A DNA stretch of 64,000 nucleotides, taken from contig NZ_NGUQ01000035.1 of the NCBI RefSeq assembly GCF_002179965.1, positions 248,001 through 312,000 on the forward strand, written 5' to 3'. Source of the DNA: Pandoraea sp. PE-S2T-3 (GTDB lineage: Bacteria > Pseudomonadota > Gammaproteobacteria > Burkholderiales > Burkholderiaceae). A program made the position numbers and the translations under genes. The notes beneath the pieces are model-generated. The model was not told the DNA's origin. It did not search any database and saw only the letters and a program-made list of their open reading frames with translations. Positions 17,611-26,925 of the stretch are shown piece by piece; within the stretch, counting starts at the first letter, position 1, and each line of letters opens with the position of its first letter.

Positions 17611-19197
17611 TCAGCGGGTCGCCAGTTCCGGCGTGTTTTCCGTTTGGCGCTCGAACCAACGCAAGACGCTGGCTTCGCCCTCTTTGCCGACGTGCAGGCC
17701 CAGCTTGGTGCGGCGCCAGAGGACGTCTTGTGCCGTGCGCGCCCACTCGTATTGCACAAGGTAGCGCAACTCGGCCTCGAAGAGATCGCCGCACACACGC
17801 TCGCCGAGATCGTTGAGCGAGCGGGCATCGGCCAGCAGCACATGCGTGCGCGTGCCATACGTGCGGGCGTAGCGATGCGCAAGGGCTTCCGGCAGCCACG
17901 GCACCTGCGCACGCAACGACACCTCGAACGCACCCGCATCGGGCTCGGGCATGTCGCCACCGGGCAGCGGCGCGCCTGCGGTCCAATCGCCTTGCTTGAT
18001 ACCCAGCGGGGCATGCAGTCGCGACAGCGCTTCTTCTGCGAGGCGACGGTACGTCGTGATCTTGCCGCCGAACACCGACAGCAGCGGTGCACGCGTGGCC
18101 GGAGCATCGAGTTCAAGCGTGTAGTCGCGCGTGACGGCCGACGGGTTCGACACTTCCTCTTCGAGCAGCGGACGCACGCCTGCGTAAGTCCACACGACAT
18201 CCGTCGGCACGACGGGCTTGGTGAAGTAATCGCTGGCCGATTTGCACAGATACGCGATCTCGTCGTCGTTGATCGCCACCTTGGCGGGGTCGCCGTGATA
18301 CTCGATATCGGTCGTCCCGATCAGCGTGAAATCGCGTTCGTACGGAATCGCGAAAATGATGCGCTTGTCGGGGTTCTGGAAGATATAGGCGTGGTCGTGA
18401 TCGAACAGCTTGCGCGTGACGATGTGGCTGCCCTTGACCATGCGCACACTGTGCGTCGCGGGCTGGCGCAGCACATCGCCCAGCAGGTGGCCGACCCACG
18501 GACCGGCGGCGTTCACGATGGCGCGCGCGCGCACCGTCTGCCGTGATGTTTCCGTGCCGTCGGTCGTCAGCGACGCCAACTCGGCGGTCCACATATGCTC
18601 GCCGCGCTCGGCACCTGCCAGACGCGTGCGCGTGAGCACTGTCGCGCCACGCTCGGCGGCATCTTGTGCGTTGAGCACGACCAGCCGTGCGTCCTGCACC
18701 CAGCCATCGGAATAGACGAAACCGCGCGTGATATCGCGGCGCAACGGCGCACCGGCCGCATGCTGACGCAGGTCGATACCGCGCGAGCCCGGCAGAATTT
18801 CGCGCCGGGCCAGATGATCGTAGAGGAACAGCCCCGCGCGAATCAGCCACGCCGGACGCAGGTTCGGCATATGCGGCATGACGAAACGCAACGGCCACAT
18901 GATGTGCGGCGCGGCGCGCAGCAGCACTTCACGCTCCTGCAACGCTTTGCGCACCAGCCCGAACTCGTAGTACTCCAGATAGCGCAGCCCGCCATGAATG
19001 AGCTTGGTACTGGCTGAGGACGTATGCGAAGCGAGATCGTCCTGCTCGACGAGCATCACGCGCAGGCCGCGACCGGCCGCGTCGCGTGCAATCCCGGCGC
19101 CGTTGATGCCACCGCCCACGACCAACAGGTCATAGGGGGCTAGCGTTGGGTCCGTTGGCATTTGGGCGGATGGTTGCACGTCGTCACTCCGGGGCAT
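17611..19197 (-). CDS. glpD: Aerobic glycerol-3-phosphate dehydrogenase
   Basis: 528 residues from the ATG at 19197; an upstream TTG (19224) overlaps the GlpR operator region and an internal ATG at 19161 is also possible. The flavoprotein oxidises glycerol 3-phosphate to dihydroxyacetone phosphate at the inner membrane and passes electrons to quinone. Visible: FAD-binding LLVVGGGINGAGIARDAAGRG, the family motif SSASTKLIHGGLRYLE, and C-terminal FGGKITTYRRLAEEAL. Three GlpR operator-like sequences lie 28-98 bp upstream. The start has no obvious Shine-Dalgarno sequence. Confidence 0.94.
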   Translation of the reverse strand: MPRSDDVQPSAQMPTDPTLAPYDLLVVGGGINGAGIARDAAGRGLRVMLVEQDDLASHTSSASTKLIHGGLRYLEYYEFGLVRKALQEREVLLRAAPHIMWPLRFVMPHMPNLRPAWLIRAGLFLYDHLARREILPGSRGIDLRQHAAGAPLRRDITRGFVYSDGWVQDARLVVLNAQDAAERGATVLTRTRLAGAERGEHMWTAELASLTTDGTETSRQTVRARAIVNAAGPWVGHLLGDVLRQPATHSVRMVKGSHIVTRKLFDHDHAYIFQNPDKRIIFAIPYERDFTLIGTTDIEYHGDPAKVAINDDEIAYLCKSASDYFTKPVVPTDVVWTYAGVRPLLEEEVSNPSAVTRDYTLELDAPATRAPLLSVFGGKITTYRRLAEEALSRLHAPLGIKQGDWTAGAPLPGGDMPEPDAGAFEVSLRAQVPWLPEALAHRYARTYGTRTHVLLADARSLNDLGERVCGDLFEAELRYLVQYEWARTAQDVLWRRTKLGLHVGKEGEASVLRWFERQTENTPELATR

Positions 19198-19224
19198 TGG
19201 CGTCAAGTTGACTGGGGATCGCAA

Positions 19225-19244
19225 AATGTTCGTTTTCGAACATT
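19225..19244. promoter_or_regulatory. GlpR operator 1 (perfect palindrome)
   Basis: AATGTTCGTTTTCGAACATT is a 20-bp sequence with perfect 8-bp arms, matching the E. coli GlpR operator consensus WATGTTCGWTAWCGAACATW nearly throughout. It lies 28 bp upstream of the glpD ATG. Confidence 0.85.
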
Positions 19245-19245
19245 A

Positions 19246-19265
19246 ATATTCGAATTTTAACATAT
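19246..19265. promoter_or_regulatory. GlpR operator 2 (degenerate)
   Basis: AATATTCGAATTTTAACATA matches the GlpR consensus at 15 of 20 positions and follows operator 1 on the same helical face spacing (21 bp centre to centre). Confidence 0.6.
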
Positions 19266-19275
19266 GACGTCTCAT

Positions 19276-19295
19276 GACGTTCGAAATCGCACATT
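19276..19295. promoter_or_regulatory. GlpR operator 3
   Basis: GACGTTCGAAATCGCACATT matches the GlpR consensus at 16 of 20 positions. Its centre is 30 bp from operator 2. A weaker 13/20 match exists at 19306-19325. Confidence 0.6.
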
Positions 19296-19372
19296 TCACG
19301 GTGAGGTTGTTGGATTTCGCGCATGTTTGACTATCCGCGGCCGTCAGACGCCGTCTTTGCACCCCATCGCGC

Positions 19373-20221
19373 TCAGTCGGCGATGTGGATTTGCGTGCCG
19401 GCGTCGGCGATCACCTGCGCCATCGCGGGGGGCACCGCGCGGTCGGTGAACAGCGCATCGATCTGCGACAGATGCCCGAGCCGCACCAGCGCGGGACGGC
19501 CGAACTTGCTGTGATCGGCGGCGAGAAACACCGTGCGCGAGTGCGCGATGATGGCCTCGGCCACGCGCACTTCCCGGTAATCGAAGTCGCGCAGCGTACC
19601 GTCGGCATCGATGGCGGAGATGCCGATAATGCCGAAGTCGACCTTGAACTGGCGAATGAAGTCGAGTGTCGCTTCCCCCGTCACCCCCTGATCGCGAGCG
19701 CGCACCACGCCGCCGGCAATGATGACTTCCGCATCGGGATAGCCGCTCATCATCGCAGCGACATGCAGATTGTTGGTAATCACGCGCAGCCCGCGATGAC
19801 GCGACAATGCGCGCGCCACGGCTTCCGTGGTCGTGCCCAGATTGATGAACAGTGAGGCGTGGTCGGGAATCTGCTCCGCAAGGCGCGCGGCGATGCGATG
19901 CTTTTCGTCGGCCAGTTGGGTCTGACGCGCATCGTAGGCGTCGTTCTCGGCACCGCCCGGCAGGCCCACGCCGCCGTGGTAGCGGCGTACCCACTTCAGT
20001 TCAGCCAGAAAGTTGATATCGCGGCGGATCGTCTGCGGCGTGACGTCAAAGCGTGCGGCGAGTTCGTCGACCGTGAGAAAGCCGTCGCGGCGCACGGCAT
20101 CGAAGAGCGACTGTTGACGCGGGTTCAGCGACGCCTGTCCGGCGTCCTGCGCCACGGTCGCAACATCGGGAACATCGATGGATTCGGTAGGAGACATCGG
20201 CACGCGCGAAGAGAAAGCCAT
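19373..20221 (-). CDS. glpR: DeoR-family repressor of glycerol 3-phosphate metabolism
   Basis: 282 residues. An extended N-terminus (about 30 residues) precedes the DeoR helix-turn-helix (LTVDELAARFDVTPQTIRRDINFLAE) and the sugar-phosphate sensor domain (LFINLGTTTEAVARAL, ITNNLHVAAMM, FLAADHSKFGRPA). In characterised GlpR, glycerol 3-phosphate releases the repressor. It is the first gene of glpR-glpD-glpK; GlpR operators lie between it and glpD. The start is uncertain: ATG 20221 is abutted by a 23-bp hairpin instead of a ribosome-binding site, and the next ATG at 20197 has no SD either. Confidence 0.92.
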   Translation of the reverse strand: MAFSSRVPMSPTESIDVPDVATVAQDAGQASLNPRQQSLFDAVRRDGFLTVDELAARFDVTPQTIRRDINFLAELKWVRRYHGGVGLPGGAENDAYDARQTQLADEKHRIAARLAEQIPDHASLFINLGTTTEAVARALSRHRGLRVITNNLHVAAMMSGYPDAEVIIAGGVVRARDQGVTGEATLDFIRQFKVDFGIIGISAIDADGTLRDFDYREVRVAEAIIAHSRTVFLAADHSKFGRPALVRLGHLSQIDALFTDRAVPPAMAQVIADAGTQIHIAD

Positions 20222-20244
20222 CGTGCACCCGGAGCGGGTGCACG
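20222..20244. promoter_or_regulatory. Perfect 10-bp inverted repeat abutting the glpR start codon
   Basis: Arms CGTGCACCCG and CGGGTGCACG flank a 3-base centre (GAG). The repeat ends at the base next to the ATG at 20219-20221. In RNA it would be a very stable hairpin occupying the whole ribosome-binding region; in DNA it could be an operator. Confidence 0.6.
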
Positions 20245-20319
20245 TTTGCCGCCATCATACCGCGCAGTACTGTGACACCACAGTGACAGCCGCAAGACGT
20301 TTGGCAGGTGCGCCGAGAA

Positions 20320-20841
20320 TCAGAGGCACTGCCGCACGGCGTCGGCCAGCGATTGCGAGCCGGTCGAGCCCAGATACAGCGAGCCTTCGCTGCCGGGTTT
20401 GTGCGGTGCAAGATCGAGAATGGCGAGGACGCCCTCGTCTTTCGACGACAGTTGCAGCGTCTGCCCGGTGCCGGCCTTCGTGCGGTCGATGCGCGCGTAA
20501 GGCAGTTGTTTCTTCCAGAGCTTGGCCGTGCAGGCACTCACGCGAGTGAGGGTCTTCTTGGACGACCCTTGCCAGACGGCACCGTTGTTTCTCGCGTCGG
20601 CAATCGTGTCGCGATAGGCGGGCAACGTCTCGACTTTTACATTTTCCGGTGCAACGTCGGCGACGCTGCCCACGGGCGGATCGTCGTGCGCCGGCATCGG
20701 TGCGGTCTGCGCGCAGGCGGCGAGCAGTGCTGCCGCGAGCCACGCCGAGCCCACTGCCAGCGCACCCCGCCCTGACGCGCGCACCCCGCGACGAGGCGCG
20801 ACGAGCGTCGCGCCGATATTGGTTTCAGTGCCCCACTTCAT
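20320..20841 (-). CDS. Hypothetical lipoprotein
   Basis: 173 residues from the ATG at 20841, which has GGAG 6 bp upstream; earlier in-frame ATGs lack sites. Residues about 25-45 form a signal ending in lipobox LLAAC. The mature part has two Cys (SACTAKLW and the final VRQCL) that could form a disulfide, plus SSKDEGVLAILDLAPHKPGSEGSLYLGSTG. I do not recognise the family. It stands alone, with 98 bp to the glpR start and a long gap before glycerate kinase on the other strand. Confidence 0.7.
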   Translation of the reverse strand: MKWGTETNIGATLVAPRRGVRASGRGALAVGSAWLAAALLAACAQTAPMPAHDDPPVGSVADVAPENVKVETLPAYRDTIADARNNGAVWQGSSKKTLTRVSACTAKLWKKQLPYARIDRTKAGTGQTLQLSSKDEGVLAILDLAPHKPGSEGSLYLGSTGSQSLADAVRQCL

Positions 20842-21410
20842 GCCCCGCTCCACGCTGGCCATGCCACCGCACACGTTGCGCCGGGCCTGCAAATACAGGC
20901 AAAACCAAGGGCGGGCGTGGCGACAGCTTCGTATCTGGTCTCGGCGCCGATGGCCGACGCTCACGTGATGCTGGGCATCCGTGACGGGCCGTGGCTCGCG
21001 CCGTTATGTTCGTTGAGATTACTTTGGTACTGCTTTGGAATGCCCGGTATGGGTACGTGCACGTCCGGAATCTTCGGCAATGTGACGCATAGGACGACGC
21101 ACCGCCGGCTGGCGCTCATCTTACTCGTGTTATTCATAGCATGGCAATTCACGCAATGCGCGGTGGCCCGAATCGCGTATATTGCTGGTTTCTGTCACAC
21201 TGCGCCGCGCCGCCTCGGGGCTGACAATTCCCCGAGAAAACGCAAGATCCGCAAGATCCAGCACGTGAGAGCCAGCCTCGCCGGTCTCCGGACAAACCGT
21301 CCGGCCGGTCGGTCCGCCACAAGCGGACGCCTTGGCGGGCCACGCTCCGGCCAAGCGCTGCGGCACCAGTCAGTGACTCTGTCCAACCTATTCCGACCAT
21401 CCCGATTGCC
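20842..21410. other. 569-bp intergenic region between divergent genes
   Basis: No credible coding frame. It contains the divergent promoter regions of the lipoprotein and of glycerate kinase, with an AT-richer stretch at about 21000-21200. I see no named regulatory motif in it. Confidence 0.4.
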
Positions 21411-22562
21411 ATGTCCAGCAATGCGCAAGCCCCGATCATCGTCATCGCCCCCGATTCGTTCAAAGGTTCGCTGAGCGCGCCCGAAGTTGCGCGCGCGATT
21501 GCGGCCGGCATTGCCCGCGTGCTACCGCAGGCCGAGATCCGGTTGCGGCCGATGGCCGACGGCGGCGAAGGCACGCTCGAAGCGCTGCTCTCCGCGGGCG
21601 GGCGTCGCGTGCCGCTGTCGGTGCGCGGTGCCGGTCAGGCATCGGTCACCGCCGAGTACGGCGTCATGCCGGACGGCACGGGCGTGCTCGAGAGTGCGAA
21701 TGTCGTGAGCATCACCGATCCGGTGGGTATGCAAACGCCCGTGGCCGAGCGCTCGACCGTGGGACTTGGCGAACTGTTGCGTGCGCTGCTCGATACCGGC
21801 GCACGCCGCGTGCTGATCGGTCTGGGTGGCAGCAGCACCAATGACGGCGGTGCAGGCTTGCTGGTCGGCCTCGGTGCCCGTCTGCTCGACGAAGCCGGTG
21901 AGGCGGTGCCGCCGGTGCCGGCCGCGCTGCACCGTGTGGCGTCGATCGATCTGAACGGACTCGATGGCCGTCTGAAGGACTGCGAACTGATTGCGATGTC
22001 CGATGTGAACAATCCGCTGAACGGATCGCAGGGCGCGACGGCGATTTTCGGGCCGCAGAAAGGCGTGAGCGAGTCGCAAGTCGAACCGCTCGACCGCGCG
22101 ATTGCGCACTTCGCCGGGCATGCGCACCGCGCGTTCAGCGCCAATGAGGCGGCGAGCCGTGCCGGTGCCGGTGCCGCCGGTGGTCTGGGCTTTGCACTGC
22201 ACCTGCTGGGTGCGCAGTTCCGCTCCGGCGCCGAAGTGGTCGCCGAACGTGTGGGCCTGCCGCAAGCGGTGGAGGGTGCCGACTGGCTGATCACCGGCGA
22301 AGGCCGCAGCGACGGTCAGACGCTCTCGGGCAAGACACCGATGATCGCCGCGCAAGTCGCCATTAAGGCCGGTGCTACCGCCTCATTGCTCTCGGGCGCC
22401 ATCGACCGCACCGCACTAGAGAGCCTCTCGCGTGTGTTCTCGGGATGTTTCTCGCTGACCTTCGGGCCGACCACGCTGGAAAAGGCGATTGCCGATGCCG
22501 CCGGTCTGCTGACCGACAGCGCCGAGCAGATGACTCGCTTGCGCTACACGCACAAGGGCTAA
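21411..22562 (+). CDS. Glycerate kinase (GarK/GlxK family)
   Basis: 383 residues. The family start IIVIAPDSFKGSLSAPEVARAIAAGI and PMADGGEGTLEALL are clear, with LIGLGGSSTNDGGAGLLVGLGARLLD and ITGEGRSDGQTLSGKTP further on. These enzymes phosphorylate D-glycerate to 2-phosphoglycerate (GlxK, GarK type), the last step of glyoxylate or glucarate degradation. The neighbouring sugar-acid operon at 41-46 kb encodes a tartronate-semialdehyde-reductase-like enzyme that could supply glycerate, but the two loci are 20 kb apart. It converges with the VOC gene 14 bp downstream. Confidence 0.92.
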   Translation: MSSNAQAPIIVIAPDSFKGSLSAPEVARAIAAGIARVLPQAEIRLRPMADGGEGTLEALLSAGGRRVPLSVRGAGQASVTAEYGVMPDGTGVLESANVVSITDPVGMQTPVAERSTVGLGELLRALLDTGARRVLIGLGGSSTNDGGAGLLVGLGARLLDEAGEAVPPVPAALHRVASIDLNGLDGRLKDCELIAMSDVNNPLNGSQGATAIFGPQKGVSESQVEPLDRAIAHFAGHAHRAFSANEAASRAGAGAAGGLGFALHLLGAQFRSGAEVVAERVGLPQAVEGADWLITGEGRSDGQTLSGKTPMIAAQVAIKAGATASLLSGAIDRTALESLSRVFSGCFSLTFGPTTLEKAIADAAGLLTDSAEQMTRLRYTHKG

Positions 22563-22576
22563 GTCCGGCGACGCGC

Positions 22577-22963
22577 TCAATCGGACGCGTAGCAGACGGC
22601 TTCGATGTTGTGCCCGTCCGGGTCGATCACAAACGCGGCGTAGTAGTTGGGGCCGTAACGCTCGCGCAGACCGGGGCCACCGTTATCGGTGCCCCCTGCT
22701 GCCACGGCCGCCCGATGGAACGCATCGACGATATGCCGCGCCGGCACACGAAAGGCCACGTGCAACGCGGGCCGGTTCGGCGTGCCGCGACTGATCCAGA
22801 AGTCGGGGTGGCCGTTCTCTCCATACCCCGCGATATCGGTGTTCCCCGTCTCCGCCGCCGACTTCTCGGCAATCAGCGAATAGCCGATGGCCGCCAGTGC
22901 GTCCCGATAGAACGCGCGACTCGTCGCGAAATCGCTAACCATCACCTCCATGTGATCGATCAT
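22577..22963 (-). CDS. VOC family glyoxalase-like protein
   Basis: 128 residues with AAGGAG 7 bp before the ATG. The pattern MIDHMEVMVSDFATSRAFYRDALAAIGY with His4 and the C-terminal FVIDPDGHNIEAVCY (Glu ligand) is typical of single-domain VOC proteins related to glyoxalase I and fosfomycin/bleomycin-resistance proteins. The substrate is unknown. Its LysR neighbour (23006-23911) is on the same strand upstream, 42 bp away, so they may be co-transcribed. Confidence 0.88.
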   Translation of the reverse strand: MIDHMEVMVSDFATSRAFYRDALAAIGYSLIAEKSAAETGNTDIAGYGENGHPDFWISRGTPNRPALHVAFRVPARHIVDAFHRAAVAAGGTDNGGPGLRERYGPNYYAAFVIDPDGHNIEAVCYASD

Positions 22964-23005
22964 CCGAAAGCTCCTTGTCAGTCAGAAACTTGCTGAACGG
23001 CAATG

Positions 23006-23911
23006 TCAACGCGCATCAGGCGCGATGCGCGCACGAAGTCGCGGTGTCACAAAATCGAGAAATGCGCGCAGCTTGAGCGGGAGCGGGGTCTGCCCTTTGT
23101 GGACAAGGCTGACCGGTAGCGGTGCCGATTCGAAGTCGTCCAGTACCACGCGCAACGTATCGTCCTGCAACGCCTGTGCGACCTGATAGGACAGCACCCG
23201 CACGAGCCCGACGCCGAGCACTGCCGCTGAGATGGCCGCCTCCGCCGTGTTGACCGCCAGGCGCGAGTGAATCGGAATCGACTGCTCACCTTTGCCCGCG
23301 CCGAACACCCACGCGCGCCGTGATGCCAGCACTTCGAATGTGATGCACGCATGGCCCGCAAGTTCACGCGGCTTTGCGGGTGTGCCGTGGTTTGCCAAAT
23401 AGGCCGGACTCGCGCAGATCACCCGGCGCACCGTGCCAATGCCCGCCGCCACCAGCGAGCTGTCGGGCAACTCGCCGATGCGCAACGCGACATCAGTGTG
23501 CTCGTCCATCAGATGCACGACGCGGTCGGTCAGCACCAGACTCACATCGATCTCCGGATATTGCGCGAGAAATTCGGCCAGCACCGGCAACACATGCAAG
23601 CGCCCGAAAACCACCGGTGCGGTCACCACCAGTTCGCCTTTCGGCGTGGCGTACTCCCCGGTGGCAGCGCGCTCGGCCTCGCCGACCTCTTCAAGAATCC
23701 TGCGGCATGCCGCCACGTAAGAAGCCCCCGCTTCCGTCAGCGACAACTGGCGCGTCGTGCGATGCAACAGCCGCGTTTTCAGATGCGCCTCCAGTTCCCC
23801 CACCTTGCGGCTGACGGTTGCCAACGGCATGTCGAGCCGGCGCGCCGCGGCCGACAGGCTGCCCGCGTCGACTACGGCAATCAGGATGGACATCGACTCT
23901 AGCCGGTTCAT
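23006..23911 (-). CDS. LysR-type transcriptional regulator
   Basis: 301 residues. The helix-turn-helix is SLSAAARRLDMPLATVSRKVGELEAHLKTRLLHRTTRQLSLTEAG (residues 18-62), with a substrate-binding domain after it; LHRTTRQLSLTEAG and the Ser-Arg recognition helix match the AaeR/DsdC-like group that often controls adjacent transporters or oxidoreductases. It is divergent from the MFS gene at 24069, its probable target, and lies just upstream of the VOC gene. Confidence 0.92.
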   Translation of the reverse strand: MNRLESMSILIAVVDAGSLSAAARRLDMPLATVSRKVGELEAHLKTRLLHRTTRQLSLTEAGASYVAACRRILEEVGEAERAATGEYATPKGELVVTAPVVFGRLHVLPVLAEFLAQYPEIDVSLVLTDRVVHLMDEHTDVALRIGELPDSSLVAAGIGTVRRVICASPAYLANHGTPAKPRELAGHACITFEVLASRRAWVFGAGKGEQSIPIHSRLAVNTAEAAISAAVLGVGLVRVLSYQVAQALQDDTLRVVLDDFESAPLPVSLVHKGQTPLPLKLRAFLDFVTPRLRARIAPDAR

Positions 23912-24068
23912 GGATCCTACCGAATTTTGGAAAGATGATTCCCGATCGTGATGGATTCTCTCTCTGGATGCAAGCGCGTAGTGTTGCGGCTAAGGGTTCT
24001 GCGTGCGCGGCGACACGAGACATCGCGCCGGCGCCAGCACCCATCCATCGATATTTCAGGAGCCCATC

Positions 24069-25295
24069 GTGCGCGAACCTACTCTCCCGACACCACCGCA
24101 TCCCGCGCCCGAAATGGCATCGCGCGGCAAGATCGTCATGATGGCGATCATCGCAGGTGCGGTCGTCACCAACATCTATTGCACGCAGCCGATCCTGCCG
24201 CTGATCGCCAAGAATCTCGGGGTTGATCTGACAACGGTCGATCTCGTTGCCGCTGCGGCGCTGCTCGGCTTCTCGACCGGGCTCGCGCTGCTGCTGCCGC
24301 TCGGCGACCGTTACGACCGCCGCAAACTCGTGCTGACGCAGATCGCCCTCGCCTTCGTGTTTGCCGCAACCGCCGCCGTCGCACCGGGCATCTGGGCGCT
24401 GATTGCCGCGTCGTTCGGTCTGGGCATTGTGAGTTGCGTGCCACAACAACTGGTGCCGTTCGCGGCCGTGATGTCGCCGCCGAGCCAGCGCGGACGTTCG
24501 GTCGGCACCGTCGTGAGCGGCATCATGGTCGGCATTCTGCTGGGCCGCACGATTGCAGGCGCCGTCGGTGAAGCGTACGGATGGCGAGCGGTGTATGCGC
24601 TCGAAGCGGCATTCATGATTCCGGTCTTCATCGCAGCCGCCTCGTTGCTGCCGAAGGGCGTGCCGAGCACGAACCTGTCGTACGGCAAGTTGCTGGCGTC
24701 GCTCTGGCCGTTGATGCGCGACAACCGGCCGATTCGCGAATCGATGATTATTCAGTCGCTGCTGTGGGCCTGTTTCAATGCCTTCTGGGTGAATCTGGCG
24801 GCCTTGCTTGCCGACGGCCCGTGGCATCTTGGCAGCGCATGGGCCGGTGGCTTCGGCATCATCGGCGCAGCCGGCGCATTCGCTGCGTCGTTCGGCGGAC
24901 GGGCGACCGACAAGATCGGGCCGCGTGGCGTGATTGCCGCCAGTATCGGTATCGTGACGCTGGCGTATGTGTTGCTGGGCGGCGCGCAGACGTCGCTGGC
25001 CTTGCTGGTGATTGGCGTGGTGGTGCTCGACATCGGCGTGCAGGCCGGGTTGGTGTCGAATCAGACGCGGGCATTTGCCGTCGATCCGAAGGCACAAGGC
25101 CGCATCAACAGCCTCTACATGACGGCCACATTCTTTGGCGGCGCGGTAGGTGCCACGCTCAGCGGTTGGTTGATGACGCGTTACGGCTGGACCGGCATCG
25201 TCTGGTTCGGTATCGCGCTGGGGGTGACGGCACTCGTCATCCACTGGCTCGGCACACCGCGCCGCACGGCGCAGGCCGGTGCGAGCGCGGAATGA
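24069..25295 (+). CDS. MFS transporter
   Basis: 408 residues from GTG 24069, chosen because AGGAG lies 7 bp upstream; an upstream ATG at 24003 would add 22 non-conserved residues. Twelve transmembrane helices are predicted. MFS signatures are visible: GDRYDRRKLV after helix 2 and RSVGTVVSGIMVGILLGRTIAG in helix 4-5. It resembles the YnfM/YgaY group of drug or sugar efflux permeases. Divergent from a LysR regulator, which suggests inducible export. It is convergent with prpD, 14 bp away. Confidence 0.9.
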   Translation: MREPTLPTPPHPAPEMASRGKIVMMAIIAGAVVTNIYCTQPILPLIAKNLGVDLTTVDLVAAAALLGFSTGLALLLPLGDRYDRRKLVLTQIALAFVFAATAAVAPGIWALIAASFGLGIVSCVPQQLVPFAAVMSPPSQRGRSVGTVVSGIMVGILLGRTIAGAVGEAYGWRAVYALEAAFMIPVFIAAASLLPKGVPSTNLSYGKLLASLWPLMRDNRPIRESMIIQSLLWACFNAFWVNLAALLADGPWHLGSAWAGGFGIIGAAGAFAASFGGRATDKIGPRGVIAASIGIVTLAYVLLGGAQTSLALLVIGVVVLDIGVQAGLVSNQTRAFAVDPKAQGRINSLYMTATFFGGAVGATLSGWLMTRYGWTGIVWFGIALGVTALVIHWLGTPRRTAQAGASAE

Positions 25296-25309
25296 GCTGA
25301 CCCACAGCG

Positions 25310-26758
25310 TCACACCATCAGATCCACAAACTTGTGCACGGGCATCGCTTCGAGTCGCTGTTGATCCAACGCCACCTCGAGAATGCGAGCCTGTGCACGC
25401 GCCGCGAATCGGCGCGCCAGATTCGTCTTGAATTTCTCCACGAGTAGCGGAATCCCTTCATCGCGCCGACGCTTATGACCGATGGGATATTCGACAAGCA
25501 CTTCTGCCAGCGTGGTGCCGTCGTTGAAGGTCACCGTCAAACCATTGGCAATCGAACGCTTGTCCGGGTCGTGATAGTCGCGCGTGAACTGGGGATCTTC
25601 CACGCAAACGATTCTGGCGCGCAGCGCATCGATACGCGGATCGGCAGCCACCACGTCTTCGTAATCGTTTGCCGTGAGCCGGCCGAAGAGCAGCGGCACA
25701 GCCACCATGTATTGAATGCAGTGGTCGCGATCGGCCGGATTCGACAATGGCCCCTGCTTGTCGATGATCCGGATCGCGGCCGCGTGCGTGCGGATGGTCA
25801 CCGACTGAATATCCTCCGCATTACGCCCCGCGTTCTGCAACTGCTGGTGCAGCGTCATCGCCGCCTCGGCCGCCGTCTGCGCGTGGAACTCTGCCGGGAA
25901 AGAGATTTTGAACAGCACGTTCTCCATCACATACGACGCATAGGGCCGCTGGAATGCGAACGGCTTACCCTTGAACAGCACGTCGTAGAAGCCCCACGTT
26001 TTCGCCGTCAACACCGACGGATAGCCCATTTCACCCGCGCGCGCCATCAACGCAAGACGCACTGCGCGACTCGTGGCATCGCCCGCAGCCCATGACTTGC
26101 GGCTGCCGGTGTTCGGCGCGTGCCGGTACGTGCGCAGACTCTGGCCGTCGACAAACGCGAGCGACAACGCGTTGATCAGCTCGTCACGCGTGAGGCCGAG
26201 CATTTCGCCGACCACCGCCGTCGACGCCACTTTTACCAGCACCACGTGATCGAGCCCGACCTGATTGAACGAATTCTCAAGTGCCAGACAGCCCTGAATT
26301 TCATGGGCCTTGATCATCGCCGCGAGCACATGACGCATCGTGAGCGGGTTGCCGCCTTCCGCGACGGCCGTGCGTGAAAGCCAGTCGGCGGTCATGAGAA
26401 TGCCGCCGAGATTGTCGGACGGGTGCCCCCATTCCGCAGCCAGCCACGTGTCGTTGAAATCGAGCCACCGGATCATCGCGCCCAGACTGAACGCGGCCTG
26501 TACCGGATCGAGTTGATAGGGCGTGCCGGGCACCTTCGCGCCGTTCGGCACCACCGTGCCCGGCACGATTGGCCCGAGCAATTTGGTGCAGGCGGGGTAT
26601 GACAACGCCTCGAAGCCGCAGCCCAGCGTGTCGATCAGGCAGTTGCGGGCGGTGTCGAAGGCGAGATCGCTGCGGATCTCGTAAGTGAGGACGTAGTCGA
26701 CAATGTCGGTGAGTACCTTGTCGGGTGCGGGACGCACATTCGAAATGCCAGCGGACAT
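25310..26758 (-). CDS. prpD: 2-methylcitrate dehydratase
   Basis: 482 residues from ATG 26758 with AGGAGG 6 bp upstream, equal in length to characterised PrpD (about 483). MmgE/PrpD fold: [70 protein letters not shown], and KRDHDP-like tail. It dehydrates 2-methylcitrate to 2-methylaconitate without an iron-sulfur cluster. The locus also has AcnD and PrpF, which do the same conversion another way, so two routes coexist. It is the last gene of the prpBC-acnD-prpFD unit, after a 167-bp gap with a hairpin. Confidence 0.95.
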   Translation of the reverse strand: MSAGISNVRPAPDKVLTDIVDYVLTYEIRSDLAFDTARNCLIDTLGCGFEALSYPACTKLLGPIVPGTVVPNGAKVPGTPYQLDPVQAAFSLGAMIRWLDFNDTWLAAEWGHPSDNLGGILMTADWLSRTAVAEGGNPLTMRHVLAAMIKAHEIQGCLALENSFNQVGLDHVVLVKVASTAVVGEMLGLTRDELINALSLAFVDGQSLRTYRHAPNTGSRKSWAAGDATSRAVRLALMARAGEMGYPSVLTAKTWGFYDVLFKGKPFAFQRPYASYVMENVLFKISFPAEFHAQTAAEAAMTLHQQLQNAGRNAEDIQSVTIRTHAAAIRIIDKQGPLSNPADRDHCIQYMVAVPLLFGRLTANDYEDVVAADPRIDALRARIVCVEDPQFTRDYHDPDKRSIANGLTVTFNDGTTLAEVLVEYPIGHKRRRDEGIPLLVEKFKTNLARRFAARAQARILEVALDQQRLEAMPVHKFVDLMV

Positions 26759-26771
26759 CGGCTGCCTCCTG

Positions 26772-26798
26772 TGGCTCGTGTGGCTCGTGTGGCTCGTG
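26772..26798. repeat. Three perfect 9-bp tandem repeats before prpD
   Basis: TGGCTCGTG occurs three times head to tail in the leader just upstream of the prpD ribosome-binding site. It does not encode protein in the chosen reading; copy number could vary by slippage. Confidence 0.7.
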
Positions 26799-26865
26799 TG
26801 ACGTTTGATCAACACCGCCCGGCACTGAAACCTCCGCAGCGGCGTTTCGTGATTCCCAATGATAA

Positions 26866-26896
26866 GCGGCTGACAAGCGCAACGCTTGCCAGCCGC
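26866..26896. promoter_or_regulatory. 14-bp stem-loop between prpF and prpD
   Basis: GCGGCTGACAAGCG (26866-26879) pairs with CGCTTGCCAGCCGC (26883-26896) through a CAA loop with a single mismatch that allows a wobble pair. No T-run follows on either strand. It may protect or process the polycistronic mRNA and so lower prpD expression relative to upstream genes. Confidence 0.6.
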
Positions 26897-26925
26897 CGAA
26901 ACCCGCTACCGTCGTGGCACTGCCG

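Noticed and set aside
23691-25313. 540-codon minus-strand frame across the MFS gene
   Set aside because: Shadow of the plus-strand MFS gene with no recognisable domain or start site.
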